A stretch of DNA of 64,000 bases from Sequoia sempervirens (Eukaryota > Streptophyta > Pinopsida > Cupressales > Cupressaceae): NCBI GenBank assembly GCA_007258455.2, contig VDFB02000001.1:14777747-14841746 (forward strand), read 5' to 3'. The translations under genes and the position numbers were made by a program. The notes beneath the pieces were generated by a model. The model worked only from the letters and a program-made list of their open reading frames with translations. It searched no databases and was not told the origin of the DNA. Positions 1-11,759 of this stretch are shown here, in pieces. Position 1 is the stretch's first letter. Each line of letters opens with the position of its first letter.

Positions 1-560
1 TCCACTTTCCAAGACATGTGGCACTGCCAATTGAGTTGCTTGCAAAATTTGCTCATAAGTGAAGGATTGGCAATATTATTAAACATGTTTGCAAAAGTAG
101 AGCACTTTTTTCTTATCAAGGCCTCCTTGAGCACTCCCTACTCCTTCCCCAAGATTGTTGTTTGGTTTCCATTTCACCAATTACAATATTGAAACCTTTA
201 CTATCAAATCTTGTTTTGCAAGGCTTATATGGCTTCTCCCCATTTCCAATTTTAAAATTTTTGTTGTCAAGACACTTTTTAGGGCCTAAACAAAGTAAAA
301 TTTTAAGTGAAAAAATTGATTGTTGCTAATCTTTTGCAAGGAATTAAATTAGGTGGCTACTTCTAGAAAAAAATGGCATATGATTGAGATATCAAGTTTC
401 TGGAAATTCCTAAATTAGAGTGAAACAAATAGTTGAGACCAGGTATTCCCACCAAAATTCCATCTTACAAGTGTCTAGAGCCAATGCCTAACTCTAGGCT
501 GAATTTGATGTGAAGAAAAGGCAGGTTTGTCCAAAACACATATCCTAGCTTGACAAAGAG
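1..560. other. AT-rich DNA, no feature recognised
   Basis: No reading frame of note, repeat or RNA gene was recognised here. Base composition is ordinary for the AT-rich background of this window. Confidence 0.5.
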
Positions 561-754
561 CTTAATTGATAAGTAGGAGGTATTTTCCACTACGTGTCAA
601 AAATTGTGATATTGCTATTAGGATTCAACTGTATAGTTTTACGAGTCAAACTCATTGACCCATGTTTCATGAGTAGTGGTTCACAAGAACCCCTCTCTCA
701 TGATAATGAATGGTCCACTTAGCACTCATTGCATCTAGGTGATTCTCATAGAGG

Positions 755-858
755 TGAAGCACTGGGCCTTCCCGGGAGGTCACCCATCCTAGTATTGCTC
801 CAGCTCAAGCGTGCTTAACTAGGGAGTTTTCCCCAAGGTTAAGCGCACTTAGCTTGCC
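755..858 (-). repeat. 5S rRNA-derived sequence (internal promoter region preserved)
   Basis: Read on the minus strand, this follows plant 5S rRNA through most of its length. The box-A-like stretch agttaagcacgcttgag and the box-C-like stretch aggatgggtgacctccc are nearly unchanged, as is the following gggaag. The 5' end is diverged and contains an extra copy of a cgcttaa motif. It is too altered for a functional 5S gene and stands alone rather than in a tandem 5S array, so a retrotransposon-borne 5S promoter (Cassandra type) is the better reading. Confidence 0.75.
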
Positions 859-963
859 ATTTGCAAAACCTTCAGCAAGTGTTGTGCCTTATGAACCATC
901 CATTATAGAGCCCCTTTAGCTCATCAATTGATAAGTAGGAGTATTTTCCATAGTGTGTCAAAT

Positions 964-1078
964 TGTGATATTGCTATCAGGATTCAACCGTGTAGTTTTA
1001 CAAGTCAAACTCATTGACCCATGTTTCATGAGTTTGACTCGTAAAACTACACGGTTGAATCCTGATAGCAATATCACA
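964..1078. repeat. Near-perfect inverted repeat, 51-bp arms, 13-bp spacer
   Basis: Arms 964-1014 and 1028-1078 are reverse complements with a single mismatch and a 13-nt spacer. Each arm begins tgtgatattgctatcagg read inward. The same arm sequence occurs a third time, diverged, at about 617-667. Seen directly in the sequence. Confidence 0.95.
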
Positions 1079-1185
1079 AAGAGCTCAATTACATAACAAA
1101 GAGGTAAAATACCACAAGCACAACTTGTCATCCCCCAACCTCCTTGTGCCTTGCTCAGACAAAAACGTCTAGGATTTCCTCCATG

Positions 1186-1197
1186 CTCTGATTCCAT
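1186..1197 (-). other. Primer-binding-site-like sequence (iMet tRNA type)
   Basis: The minus strand reads tggaatcagagc, one mismatch from tggtatcagagc, the usual plant retrotransposon primer site complementary to the initiator-Met tRNA 3' end. It follows a tttaca sequence that could be an LTR end. Confidence 0.5.
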
Positions 1198-1299
1198 GCT
1201 GTAAACTATGAAATGATAAACAAGCTCCACTATCCCATAAATAACACAAGAGACACCAAGATTAACAAATGCATGAGATGAAGTGCAAAAGTACACTTT

Positions 1300-1914
1300 C
1301 CTTAAAGAGTTGTTGGCATCTGATCTTCCCTTTGGGTTAGAGTAACCATATCATGAGTTGAGATGCCTTTGAGGTTAATCCAATGATGGAAATAAGGCAT
1401 CTAAGAGACCTAGTAGGTATATGCCCAAGACTTTGTTTGATGTTGCTAGTATTCTGTTCTTAAATTCAGGCGTTCTTTAGAATAATGAAACCTTCAAGTC
1501 CACTTGTCCTTGTGACATCCATAGTGAGCCATGTCTAATTTTTTCATATATACACTAGCAAAGATAAAGATGCTCTAATCATGAACTGATAATCTAAAGC
1601 TTATATTATAAAAATGTGAAATCTCAATTTTCACCTCCTCAAGATGGCATGTTCAGACATGGATGGACGTGTGATCTTGCCACAAAGAAAAATTAGGACG
1701 TCTGGACAAGTTAGGGTTGAACGGCAATTTAGTTGAACCAATAGTTGAACTACATAAATGATAAATGTTGACAAATGAATTGAGCTACATCTTGAGCTTG
1801 AATCTCTCACACATCCGTTCTAGATTGCCAACATGTGACATATAGTATGCCTCTTTAGCTAGAAGTTGATATGTTGAAAAATTCGATTTTAAGAGGAGTA
1901 AGGATGACAATCTC
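1300..1914. other. AT-rich DNA, nothing recognised
   Basis: No coding or RNA feature supported. Confidence 0.4.
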
Positions 1915-2110
1915 TTCTTTTCCTTGACTAAAAGTTAGTTTTCTAATAAAGGGATGCCCATTCCTTCTCCAGCCTCTTCCAATTTCAATCTGCCAAGAGA
2001 AGGGGCATTCATCCCTTCTTTAACTGCCTCATTTTCATCCTCCACTTATTGGTTCTTGTATCAGAGAAGGAAGGGTTGCCCTTCACCCAAAAGGGATGAC
2101 TACTCCTCTC
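1915..2110. repeat. Dispersed repeat, copy 1
   Basis: This stretch (tccttgactaaaa..., ggggcattcatcccttct..., cacccaaaagggatgac) is a diverged direct copy of 7025-7220. The short frame inside it (1954-2175) is not conserved in the second copy, so it is treated as a non-coding repeat. Confidence 0.7.
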
Positions 2111-2706
2111 CACTCTTCCTTCGCTTAGGCCTTCTCAATGCCCAACATTTAAAATACATTGGGAATAATGGATGATCATCCCCTCTTCCGTCTTCATTTT
2201 CTATGGTGCAGATGATAGCATGGTTACTCCTTATCTGCGTATTTTCACTTCCTATATGCTTTATAACTGCATGCTATAGTGTAAATGCGTTTTACAGGGC
2301 TCAGTCCAAAGTAGTATCTGTATTTTTGAAACACATTAAGAGTTAAAATGGATAAATGAAATCATCTTCATTATAAAAACCTGCAACATATATGCAATTG
2401 TAGTTACATTGTTTATTAAATTTTTATATACTTGTTAAATGTTCATTTGTCTTAGCTTGGAACAAAACACGGTGTAATCATGCAGCAATATACATATCAA
2501 TACACACATATGTGTTGAGAAGCACTTTATTTCTCATAAGGTCTCGGTGGAATTGAAGAAGCTTGAAAATTTTAATGAGAAAAAAATGACAAATAGAATC
2601 CTTATTAGAAAATTGTCTGTAACACAATTACAATATCTTTCAAATACTTTCTGCACTACTAGTAAGATAATTTAATGAGATGATATTTCATTTGTTTTGT
2701 TGGCAG

Positions 2707-2839
2707 TGGTCATCGATTGTTGGAATATTTGATGACAAAATGGAATTTGCAATGTGTGAAGCTTTTAGATTCACATGAGTTTCTGCCTTCGTGGAAGTCA
2801 TCTATGATATCTGCCTCAATTGAATTAGTAGAAATCAAG
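2707..2839 (+). CDS. Exon-like segment of unknown protein
   Basis: A polypyrimidine tract ending in ttggcag is followed by a 133-bp stretch with one open frame and then caag|gtaaaa, a good donor. The frame from position 2708 reads as ordinary protein, including the pieces GHRLLEYLMTKWN and LLDSHEFLPSWKSS. I do not recognise the family. No partner exon was found in the flanking AT-rich DNA. It may be an orphan exon of a decayed or captured gene, or chance. The splice signals and the absence of stops are what is seen; exon status is inference. Confidence 0.3.
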
Positions 2840-2849
2840 GTAAAACAGT

Positions 2850-5800
2850 AATATATGGGACCACGAAGAATTTTGTCTTAAATTTATATGATGACAAGCA
2901 ACGACATCCATTGAAATCTTTGAATGTGCTGGTCAGCTTTTAGTTTTAGTTTGTCTCTAGTGAACTGCACTGATGGTTTTTATATTCTAAGTAAAGTTTT
3001 ACTTTAATAATCATGAGTCGAAGATATGTTAAATTTGTTGATCATCTTGAGTACAAATTTGCTCTGTGACAAGGAATGATTGACGGTCTTATTCAATCTC
3101 CTAGGCATGGATTTCCAGCAATTAGAAAATATACTGCAAATGCATTTGCTTTTGACTAGTTTTTCCTGTAAAGTGCAAAGCAAAGACACGTTTCCTGAGC
3201 ACATCTTTGACAATCCTCTATCTAAAGCCATAACTCTGATATTTAGTAACTAGAATATTAGTAAATTTACTAGATATCGTTTTTTTCAGAAATATTCGGT
3301 CTCGCTTGCGTTACTAGCTCATCTTGAATTGTAGCATATAACAAGAGTTGAAGATCATCAAAAATGCCAAAAGCAATGAAAATGTTAAAAAGTTCCTACA
3401 AACAGCTTAAACCTAGAGTTGAGTCACCAAGCATTGAAGAATTAAGTTAAAAGATTTAATTTTTGAACCAAAAAAATTACTATAAAAGAAAAAGATTTAT
3501 TGAATTGTAAATTTCAATTGTAGAGTACAATTAGAATATTACATGTACTGCAGTATAAACTTGTTTGAATATAAAGGTTAGTTAACCAATGTCGAGCATG
3601 AAGAAAGTTGAAATTAAATGATAATATGAGCTATGAGACAACATGAAAGGAATGTTAAATTATAATTATGACAAAATTCACTAGATCTAGTAAATGTTTT
3701 AACACTAAATAAATGTAATTATAGATATTATTTAACTTGTTAAGGGGACATGGCACTTTTAAAGCTATGTTTATAGCATATAAACACTTAAACATGGTGA
3801 TGGAATATTGTCATTCATCATGAATTAATATTAAAAATTAATTGCACAATCTTAGTTTAATTGCTTGATTCTTGGGTCCTAATAGTTGGAAGCTATTTTA
3901 ATTGCTTGATTCTTGTGTCCTAATAGTTGGAAGCTTTTTTTTGAATTTTAGTTTTGATTGATCAAATTAAAAGATAATTTTGATTGGTTAGCTTATGCAA
4001 CATTTTTTCTAATTTCTTAATTACTTAAAATGGGAAAAATGACTAATTTTTTTTCAACTTGGAATAAACTAACTACCTAATTAAACTTAAGTAAGAATGT
4101 TTTTGATAAAATAAGGTGGGAAAAAGGTCGCATACCGAAAGAGTTACAAAAACAACTTAAAATCAAAGTTCAACAAAATAACAAGAAGGTGCACCAACAT
4201 AGCGTTAGGAGAAAAATATAAAACACAATAAAAACTAAACAAGCAAAAACAACAACACCTAAGTAGTTTTCAAGTTGTGGAGGCTCATTAGAGTGTTCCA
4301 CTTATTGGCAAGTTGGTTCAATTTCTCATTCTACACGTATAGGTCTTTCTCTTCGTTGTCTTTCTTGGCCACTCTAATTTTTTTCAACTTCTTCTTAGCT
4401 CTATCTTTTCTCTTCTAACTTTCTTTCCTCGTGCAAGATGATAATATAAGTAGTGGAACACTCCATTTTTTTGGTTTCCTCTCTTATTTCGAGGGTTGGT
4501 TAGAGAACCTAGCTAGAACCATGGTGAAAATATTGTATCCTTAAGGGCATTTTGTTGTGAACCTTCATGTATTTTTGTGGCACTTTGTTTTTGATGAAGG
4601 GTACTCCCCTTACAATCTGAAACTCACAACAACAAAGAATTGCACAAACAAAATGCAAGAAGGAAGCAAAGATTTTCTATTATCATTGAAATGGAAATGA
4701 AATTACAACATTACAATCAACAACACATGGGCTTTTTGATTACATAAATTTGCAAATCGGAGCCACATTCCACTCTGCTTTGCCCTCTTTATGTATCCTC
4801 CATTCACATCCTTTATCAAAAATGTGTAACCATCCTAGAATCTTCTAGAAAGTGTAACCCCCATAAGAAGATATTTCAAAACTTTATCCCAATTTGGTAG
4901 TACAACTTCGCGAGGTAATAACTTTCGATCTGACCCGTTGGATTTTCAATTATAATACATTTTCAGAAAGCTCTCGAGAAGGCGCTTGTCAACACAAAAG
5001 CATCTAAAGGTAGACTACTTTGGATTTATGCTAACTTTTGGGCCCATTTGGAGCCTCTAAGGGCCTCAAATTTGACTTTGAATATTTTAAGAGGAGTTTT
5101 GAAAATTGAAATTTTAATATCTCACAAATGACAAATGATATTGAAGTTATTTCTTCACCATTGGCTTCAATTCACCATTTTGGAGGTCTGTGTAAGATTT
5201 TGTATCCAATAGTGCATAAATGCAAACTTACTAAAAATAGTAACCCTGCCAAATTTAGCCCTTATTGAAAAGAAATAACATTTTTTTTGGGTGATGCAAG
5301 TTGCTCTTACACCTTGGATGCTCATGCATCAGTTTCCCCTCTTGGCTTAGGGTTGGTTAGAGTATTTGACTAGAGCCATGTTGCTAGATGATATCAAATT
5401 GGTCAAAAGGTAAGCAAATTCTTATTTGCCATTTTGGTTTTTGAGCATGGAGGTTGTGAAGGAGCATTTGTGGAATGGTTCATAGCTTTGTTAGTTGAGA
5501 TTTGAGACCCATAAGTGTTGGATGACTTTTGTTTATAAATGAAATGAAAGTTTCCTTTTAATTCTATTGAGGAGTCTAACTAATTTGATCTACACATGGT
5601 AGTGTAGTTTTAGTGTCTCGTGTCTCGTAAAAGTCCATTACGATTATGCTTTATAATGTAACACATTTTAATCTAGTTAAAATATTGTGGGACAATTAAT
5701 TTATTGGATTAGCAAGAGATTGTTGTAACAAACATGTATTATTTACATGAATATAAGATGTGGTTTGGTTAAATTTCACTCCCTACTCTAAACATTATTG

Positions 5801-6280
5801 AAAGAGCTTAATCTTTAATTTGCTTTAATAAATAGTTGTTTTTATATTGAAGAAATGTAAATACTAATAGTTACATTTTAGTATTAATCCTCTTCTCTTC
5901 CTTTAGTTCACTATAAATTAGCCAACAAACTATTTGGTAATAAAAGTCGTTCCTTTCTTGAAAGTTAGATATTATACTATAAAAGTTTGAGATTTATTAG
6001 TATCCCCATAAAGGAGAGAGCTTGTTATTACCATATTAAATTAACAACTCCTCCTTTCTATGTGTATTCAATTATGTGGATTTAAATATTGACAAATTAT
6101 CGATGTTTATGTATAAGGGTTTAAAAAACTAAAAATATTTGGAAGGGGAGTGAAGAAGGTTTATATAAATTAATGTATACGTATTTCATATTATAAAAAT
6201 AGTGAACATGTATAAATTGTTGAAAATATAAATAACTTGATATTTAAATTATATTAATGTTATATTATATTGTAATTTTA
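2850..6280. other. AT-rich intergenic DNA
   Basis: No gene is supported. Two about 60-bp stretches at 4465-4525 and 5325-5385 (ggttggttagag... with agaaccatg or agagccatg) resemble each other and bracket 800 bp, possibly the footprint of an old insertion. A short minus frame at 3004-3231 has no recognisable domain. Confidence 0.4.
3857..3938 (+). repeat. Tandem duplication, 41-bp unit x2
   Basis: Two copies of a 41-bp unit containing gcttgattcttg and cctaatagttggaagct, with one or two substitutions. Confidence 0.9.
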
Positions 6281-6282
6281 AA

Positions 6283-6511
6283 ATTCAATATACATTGTGT
6301 TATATATGCATGCATATATATATATTTATATGCAAACACAAATATATTCCCTTTAAATGTAACTCAAGTATATACATATTTTGTGTTTGTGTATTTGGAT
6401 GTATGTATATTTCTATATATAAATGTATATGCATATATGTATACATATATACATATACATCTATATATACATATACATAATATGTATAAATGCATATGTA
6501 TCAATACTTAG
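6283..6511. repeat. AT/ATAC-rich microsatellite tract
   Basis: Imperfect repeats of at, atac and acatat. The overlapping 61- and 84-residue frames are products of the repeat (runs of Tyr, Ile, His, Cys) and are not genes. Confidence 0.85.
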
Positions 6512-7024
6512 GTTGCATAAAAAACACTCCTACATAGATTTCTCAGGTCCAAGAGCAATTTAGTTATGCCATTCTTGATCCCTACACAAGGAGCCCCATC
6601 AATCTCCTTAGCCCTTCCCAAATCCTTAGAATCGTGGTACAAATATTTGGGTTTGAAATTTCCTTCTCAAGATATAAGATGAAACTACCTATCATCTTGG
6701 TTTTAGTCTCTTTTTACATCCTTTGATGTTGCTTCACTCTTAGAGCCATCTCCTTGTAGTCTTGGCATTTCCTTTTTCCTCCCTTGTTGGAATATGAAGC
6801 CATAATTGAAAAATGATAGGAAATTCAAGTGTGTTTTCCTACAAAAATGCCCACTACTCATAAGTGAGATGCTTTGAGAGTGCTTAAATAGTAATTACAA
6901 ATGCATGAGATACTTTAATGCGAATTAATGTCTCCACTTTCACTACACCTAGGATTTTTCTCGTAATGTCTCATGATTTCTCTATCAAAGATTCCTTGAT
7001 GCTCATGAATATGTCATCAGCCAA
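6512..7024. other. AT-rich DNA, nothing recognised
   Basis: No coding, RNA or repeat feature supported. Confidence 0.4.
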
Positions 7025-7220
7025 CCCATTTTTTCCTTGACTAAAATTTAATAGTCTAATGGAAGGGATAACCATTCTTTCTTTGGCCTCTCCAAATTTC
7101 AGTTGGCTAGGAGAAGGGACATTCTTCCCTTCTCTAACTCTCATCATTTCAATCCTCTAATTATCTTTTGTATTATAAGGGAGGGTTGCTCCTCTTTGTC
7201 ACCCAAAAGGGTTGACAATA
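7025..7220. repeat. Dispersed repeat, copy 2
   Basis: Diverged direct copy of 1915-2110, sharing tccttgactaaaa, agaagggacattcttccctt and cacccaaaagggttgac. Confidence 0.7.
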
Positions 7221-9060
7221 CCTTCTTAAAAAATTATGGCCAACACCTATGAAATTTGATCTTATTATATCAACAACTATTTAATATGTCTAAATGATAT
7301 GTGAAGTGGGGTTACCACTTGAATTAAAATAGAGAGATTCAAACTCATTAACCATTTGAGCCTTGATCCAATAAATTGATCTATTGTTTCCCAATCTATT
7401 GTATTAGCATTTCTAATAAATCAATTATTAGCCTTAGCTTGACATTGTGTTTGTTTTTATAAGCTAGGTTCAATGTAGCAAAGATGGTGGAATGCAATAA
7501 TATTAGCTTACTATTTAGGATGTACTATTGTAGTTGTGTCAATCATTTAAAAATTTGGATGAAAACTTTTAGTTCAACCCTCATATTGTAATCAACACAT
7601 TTACCAGAAATGTGTAAGATAATATGACAGTTAAAAAGACAATATCATGTTGTAATCAAATTGTATTTGTTTTGTAAAGCCATAATGTTTCATTGGTTGT
7701 TTTACATTTAAAGGAAATAAATTGCATAGCTCTCAAGGATGCTATTAAGAAGCACCTCTTTATAAAGACATGGCACCAAGAAGACCATAATTCTATTGTA
7801 TATATATTATTATCCTCCCACTAGTACATAGAGTTGTAGAAAGTATTTCTCAATGATTTGTGATAGGTGATATTTATTGTTGTGTCAAGATTAGCTCCTT
7901 AATGTTGAGATTTTGGCAAGGTTCTTATTAGATTGTGATTAGGAAAAAATATAGTAGCTATGGATCATTAGGCTAGTTGTTTGAGGTATGAGGATGAGCT
8001 CAAAATAATTAAGAAACTAATGGACCAAATAACTTAATGAACCTAATAACTTAATATCTTAAATATTGAATAAATGTTATATAAAGGAATTAGGAAAATA
8101 AACAATTCGTATGTTTAAGCTAACTTGATTTATAGTAACGAGTTCTATTTTGGCTATGAGCTAATTATTCCATTGATTTAGGCTCTATTGACAATTAAGG
8201 TGGATAAGGTTTTTATCTATGGTTGGGTTTACTTTTGATGGACTCAAACATATAAGACCTGAAAAACTATGATCATGCTTATAAATAAAGTAATAATTAT
8301 ATTAATTGAATTTAGAGTTGTGTTATGCTATGCAATTTAATTTATCCAAATGGGATGTAAAATTGATAGTAATGATAACCTATCTAAACTATAGCTTATC
8401 ATAACACAATTTGTAAGTGTTAAACAAAATTGGGTTTAGATTATGGCATTCTATTGAATTGGTATTAGAGTGAAGGTTCCAAGGCTAGGAAACATAACTC
8501 ACAACATAGATGTTATCTTATAGCATGAGGTGAGAAATTAGGAAAAACACCACAAGGAAAAACTATAAGATAACCCTTAATTTTCCTGAATAAAATTGTT
8601 AGTGATGAGATATTTTCTTCCTTGATGTAGACATAAGAACAATTGAAATTGTGACTATTAGTAATTAGTTGGGTGATGCCTAACATCCACATACTAATAC
8701 ATAATAATGAACCATTGAATGAACCTATGAAGAAGCTCCATTTTCAAAAGGCCAAAGGCAAGAAAACACCTATAAGAGAAACCTTAGGTTGTCTTCATAA
8801 AATTTAGTGATAGGAGACGTTCCTCATTGATGTTGACATAATCTTGCCTCCTTAGATGAGATTCTTAAGCTATATTGTAAAGTATACCTTGCTCCTATTG
8901 TAAATCCAAATGATTTAGAAGAAGAAGAACCTAAGGTCTTTGAATAATATTATGAGAAAAAAATCGAATATGAAAAAAAGATGTCTTTTGTTGTAGGTGT
9001 TGATGTCCATGTAAAAACTATGAATTAAAATATATTTATTTATTTTCTCTTAAGCCATTA
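7221..9060. other. AT-rich DNA with weak internal duplication
   Basis: No gene supported. About 8550-8635 and 8765-8845 resemble each other (tataaga..., taaaattgttagtgatgaga versus taaaatttagtgatagga, then ttgatgt.gacata). Around 8870-9000 one plus frame has a run of acidic and Lys residues with a single stop; too weak to name. Confidence 0.35.
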
Positions 9061-9089
9061 AATGTCTAGGTGAGGTAGGTGATCAAATT

Positions 9090-9580
9090 GTAATGCCCCT
9101 TTTTAAAACATTCCTAAATCCTATAATGTTTTTGTATTTTTGTAATTTATGCAAAATTGTATTAAATAAGAAATATCAAACAATATCTATTGAGCTTCAT
9201 TAATTATCAAATATCATGGAGGATTTTCATCCTCCAATCTGAACTAGAAATCAAACGGGTTATTCTCCTCCAAATTTTTGTACACCAAGGGTTGGATGAG
9301 AAGATGAACAAAAGTGCTCAAACTTTGGAAAAGGATTTGATTGCAATAAGAAAATTGGATGATTCCTTTGATAAATTTCCCTCAAGTATAAATTCCTTTT
9401 GGGCCTCTTAATTTGGATTTCCTTTTTTTCCTTAAAGTACCTCCAAAAAGTGTTTGAATACTTTTCAAATTAAATATTGCATGAGGTCTTATGATGTGCA
9501 ATTTAGACAAACACTTTATTAACATAATAATATTTAAGTTGTCCTTATAAAATAAAGTTATTGGGATCAACTTAAAATAT
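9090..9580. repeat. Dispersed repeat, copy 1 (partner 61950-62840)
   Basis: Shares long stretches with 61950-62840 in direct orientation: caatatctattga, attaattatcaaatatcatgg, ccaatc.gaactagaaa, and cctccaaaaagtgttt. The partner carries about 380 extra bases between the second and third of these. The start (taatgcccc) resembles the TGTAATGCCCC-type LTR start of plant Ty3 elements, so a solo-LTR relic is possible. Confidence 0.75.
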
Positions 9581-9599
9581 CATTTAAACTTATTTCCTC

Positions 9600-10940
9600 A
9601 AATTTGAAAAAGAAACATTACCGACCCCCTTCCCAAATTGCTTGTCCTCAAACAATGCAAATCCAATAGCTTTGAATCTTTTCAAATGATAATATCTATT
9701 AGTCTAAGTACATAATCATCCTTGGGAGTTTGTATGCCCATTTTCCCTATTTATTTGGCTATGGGATGACTTCATTTTCCTTATCTGATGCAACATCCTC
9801 AAATTGGTTTGCTTGTTGATCAACAATCTCCTGCAAAAGCTTTTGCAAACTCCTTAGATCTATCCAACCTAGTTTTTTTTTTGTTTCTAAAGTTTCAAGC
9901 TTACTCAGTGGCTCCCTTATGTGAAAAATGATCTAATTAGCATGCTTTTATTGCACTTCTTTGATACAACTAGGATTTAAATTTTGCACTAAAAGATACT
10001 TCTACAAAAATGTTTATCAAACTTATTTCATTAAGTTTCTAGTCTCACCTAATATTGTGGCCTTGAATTGAAAAAAGGGAAATAGGAAAAGCAACTTCTG
10101 CCTTATCTTTCAATATGTTATGAACTAAGGCCATAATCATGCTAGCCTAATATAAACTACAAATATTTATAATTCTTTGTTTTTGCTACAAGTGAAAGCA
10201 TTTTATTGAAAATATCCATATGAGTAATATGAAAAGCATCATAACCTTTCTGAATTCTTTGTATAGAAGATAGAGATTTATTAAAGTTTTTATCATGCAT
10301 AGGATTTATCTTTGTAACTTATATCATTTTTATAGCCTAATCTATAATTATCAACAATCCTTAATGTAGAGATGTGGCGGCTATTGATTGGTAGTTATTG
10401 GAAAATCTCAAAACTTTCTTGTGCAACAATGCCTTCAAAAGATTTCACATGGAATTTGTCTAATTTATCTTTTACTTTGAAAACTTCATTTATCAAATTA
10501 TTTTAAAAAAATGAAATCTATTTCAATCAACCATCAACTAAAATTATAATTGTGATTTTTGATAAATACATAGCTATACCTTCACTTGTCCTTTGTTGCA
10601 AGTTTCTTCTTGTTGCTAAAATTTGAATTTTTCAAGTTGGAATTCCAATGTTTTTCTACTACATAAATTAGTATTTGCAAACTACATATTGTTTTAAAAA
10701 TTTCTTAGGCTTGTGTTGCCTCTCATTTTCTTTGATTTGGAAAAATGTTTCTTTCTTTGCTCCTCAAGTTTGTTGTTTATCTCATTCTAAAATTTATCAG
10801 AATTATCCAACCTTTCCTATTGTCTTTCTATTATGCTCCTCCTTGCTTGAGCAACATAGATTACCTTTTCTCCAATTTCTACTTCCTCATTGCAATGTGC
10901 ATCTTCTATTTTTGCAACATATTCTTCTTGTATTTCACTC
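9600..10940 (-). pseudogene. Possible degenerate coding remnant, family unknown
   Basis: On the minus strand, short pieces of protein-like, charged, coiled-coil-like sequence run through this interval, separated by stops and frame changes. The clearest piece is at 10745-10960 (contains QSEIQEEYVAKIEDAHCNEE and NNKLEEQRKKHFSKSKK). Two in-frame TAG codons there could be former CAG. I cannot assign a family. It directly abuts the copia element at 10941 and could be the decayed interior of an older element. The plus-strand frames here have no domain and look like shadows. Confidence 0.25.
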
Positions 10941-11730
10941 TGTTGAAGCAAGGTGGAACTAAGTTGCAATATTAACTCATGTATGTGTATTACAATCCAA
11001 AAATAAGATTACCAAATCTAATTATATGTGATTGCACATTCACCATAATAGAAAAAATCAACAAAAAAATACGACACTAGATTTATGTCGAGAAACCTTT
11101 TCAGGAAAAAAATCCACACAAGAAAAGAGGGAAAGTATATTATTTATCTTCACAAGAGAGATACACAACAATAGACTTCCTTGTTGATCTCCTACAACCT
11201 GGATGCTTCCATACAACTGTGAATAACAAAATATGATACTACCATCTCAAGGCTCTAATTTATAGAACTTGTGGGAGGCAAAACCACAGTGGTAAAACAA
11301 AACAAGAGGTGCCAAAACCACTTGCAAAGACTCACGCCCCTTCCTTGGAGAACCAAGAGCCATGATAATAAATTAATTAATGCACACAAGGCTTCAACAT
11401 GGGTGCCTAACCCATAGCCCCTTCAACTTGTGGTATTAAGGATACTTCGATGACTGCTCAACTTCTAGATGGAGAACCAATGGACACTTGTTTTCCTCCA
11501 AACTTGGCACCCCACTCAAGGCTCTTCACATTCCCAATGTGATCACCTAGGAGGGATAATTTTATCCTCTAGTGATGTGTAACCTCCACCAACATTAAAT
11601 TTCCTCTTGAAATTGCAATTACAATATGCCAATATTAAATACATTTCTCAAATGTCCCCTATGACACTTTCCAAGAAATATAGAGTAATAAAAATGACAG
11701 GTTTGAAGGTAAACGTCACCTAAAATAACA
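10941..11730 (-). repeat. 3' LTR of copia element 1
   Basis: Aligns along its length with 15131-15923 and 31711-32502. The plus reading starts tgttgaagcaagg and ends taaaataaca. The minus strand is the element's sense strand. Confidence 0.9.
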
Positions 11731-11744
11731 TTCTCCCACTTGAC
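11731..11744 (-). other. Polypurine tract of copia element 1
   Basis: The minus strand reads gtcaagtgggagaa immediately before the LTR start TGTTA, the typical copia arrangement. Confidence 0.7.
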
Positions 11745-11759
11745 ATTATACATTACATT

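Larger units (their letters stand above)
568..1206 (-). mobile_element. Rearranged Cassandra-like TRIM element carrying 5S rRNA sequence
   Basis: On the minus strand a primer-binding-like site, a short non-coding stretch and a 5S-rRNA-derived block lie together. A block of about 110 bp occurs twice in direct orientation (568-676 and 929-1030, shift about 361 bp), and the 5S-like sequence lies between the copies. Cassandra TRIMs of land plants carry 5S promoter sequence inside their LTRs and have a short non-coding interior with an iMet primer site, which fits. The copy is not canonical: the 5S block appears once, and the second LTR is not clear. Family membership is inference; the 5S homology is seen directly. 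Confidence 0.5.

Noticed and set aside
755..858. Functional 5S rRNA gene
   Set aside because: The 5' end is strongly diverged, the copy is single, and it lies between retrotransposon-type repeats.
3004..3231. 75-residue minus-strand frame
   Set aside because: Protein-like in composition, but no motif, no splice context and no repeat copy; support too weak to call.
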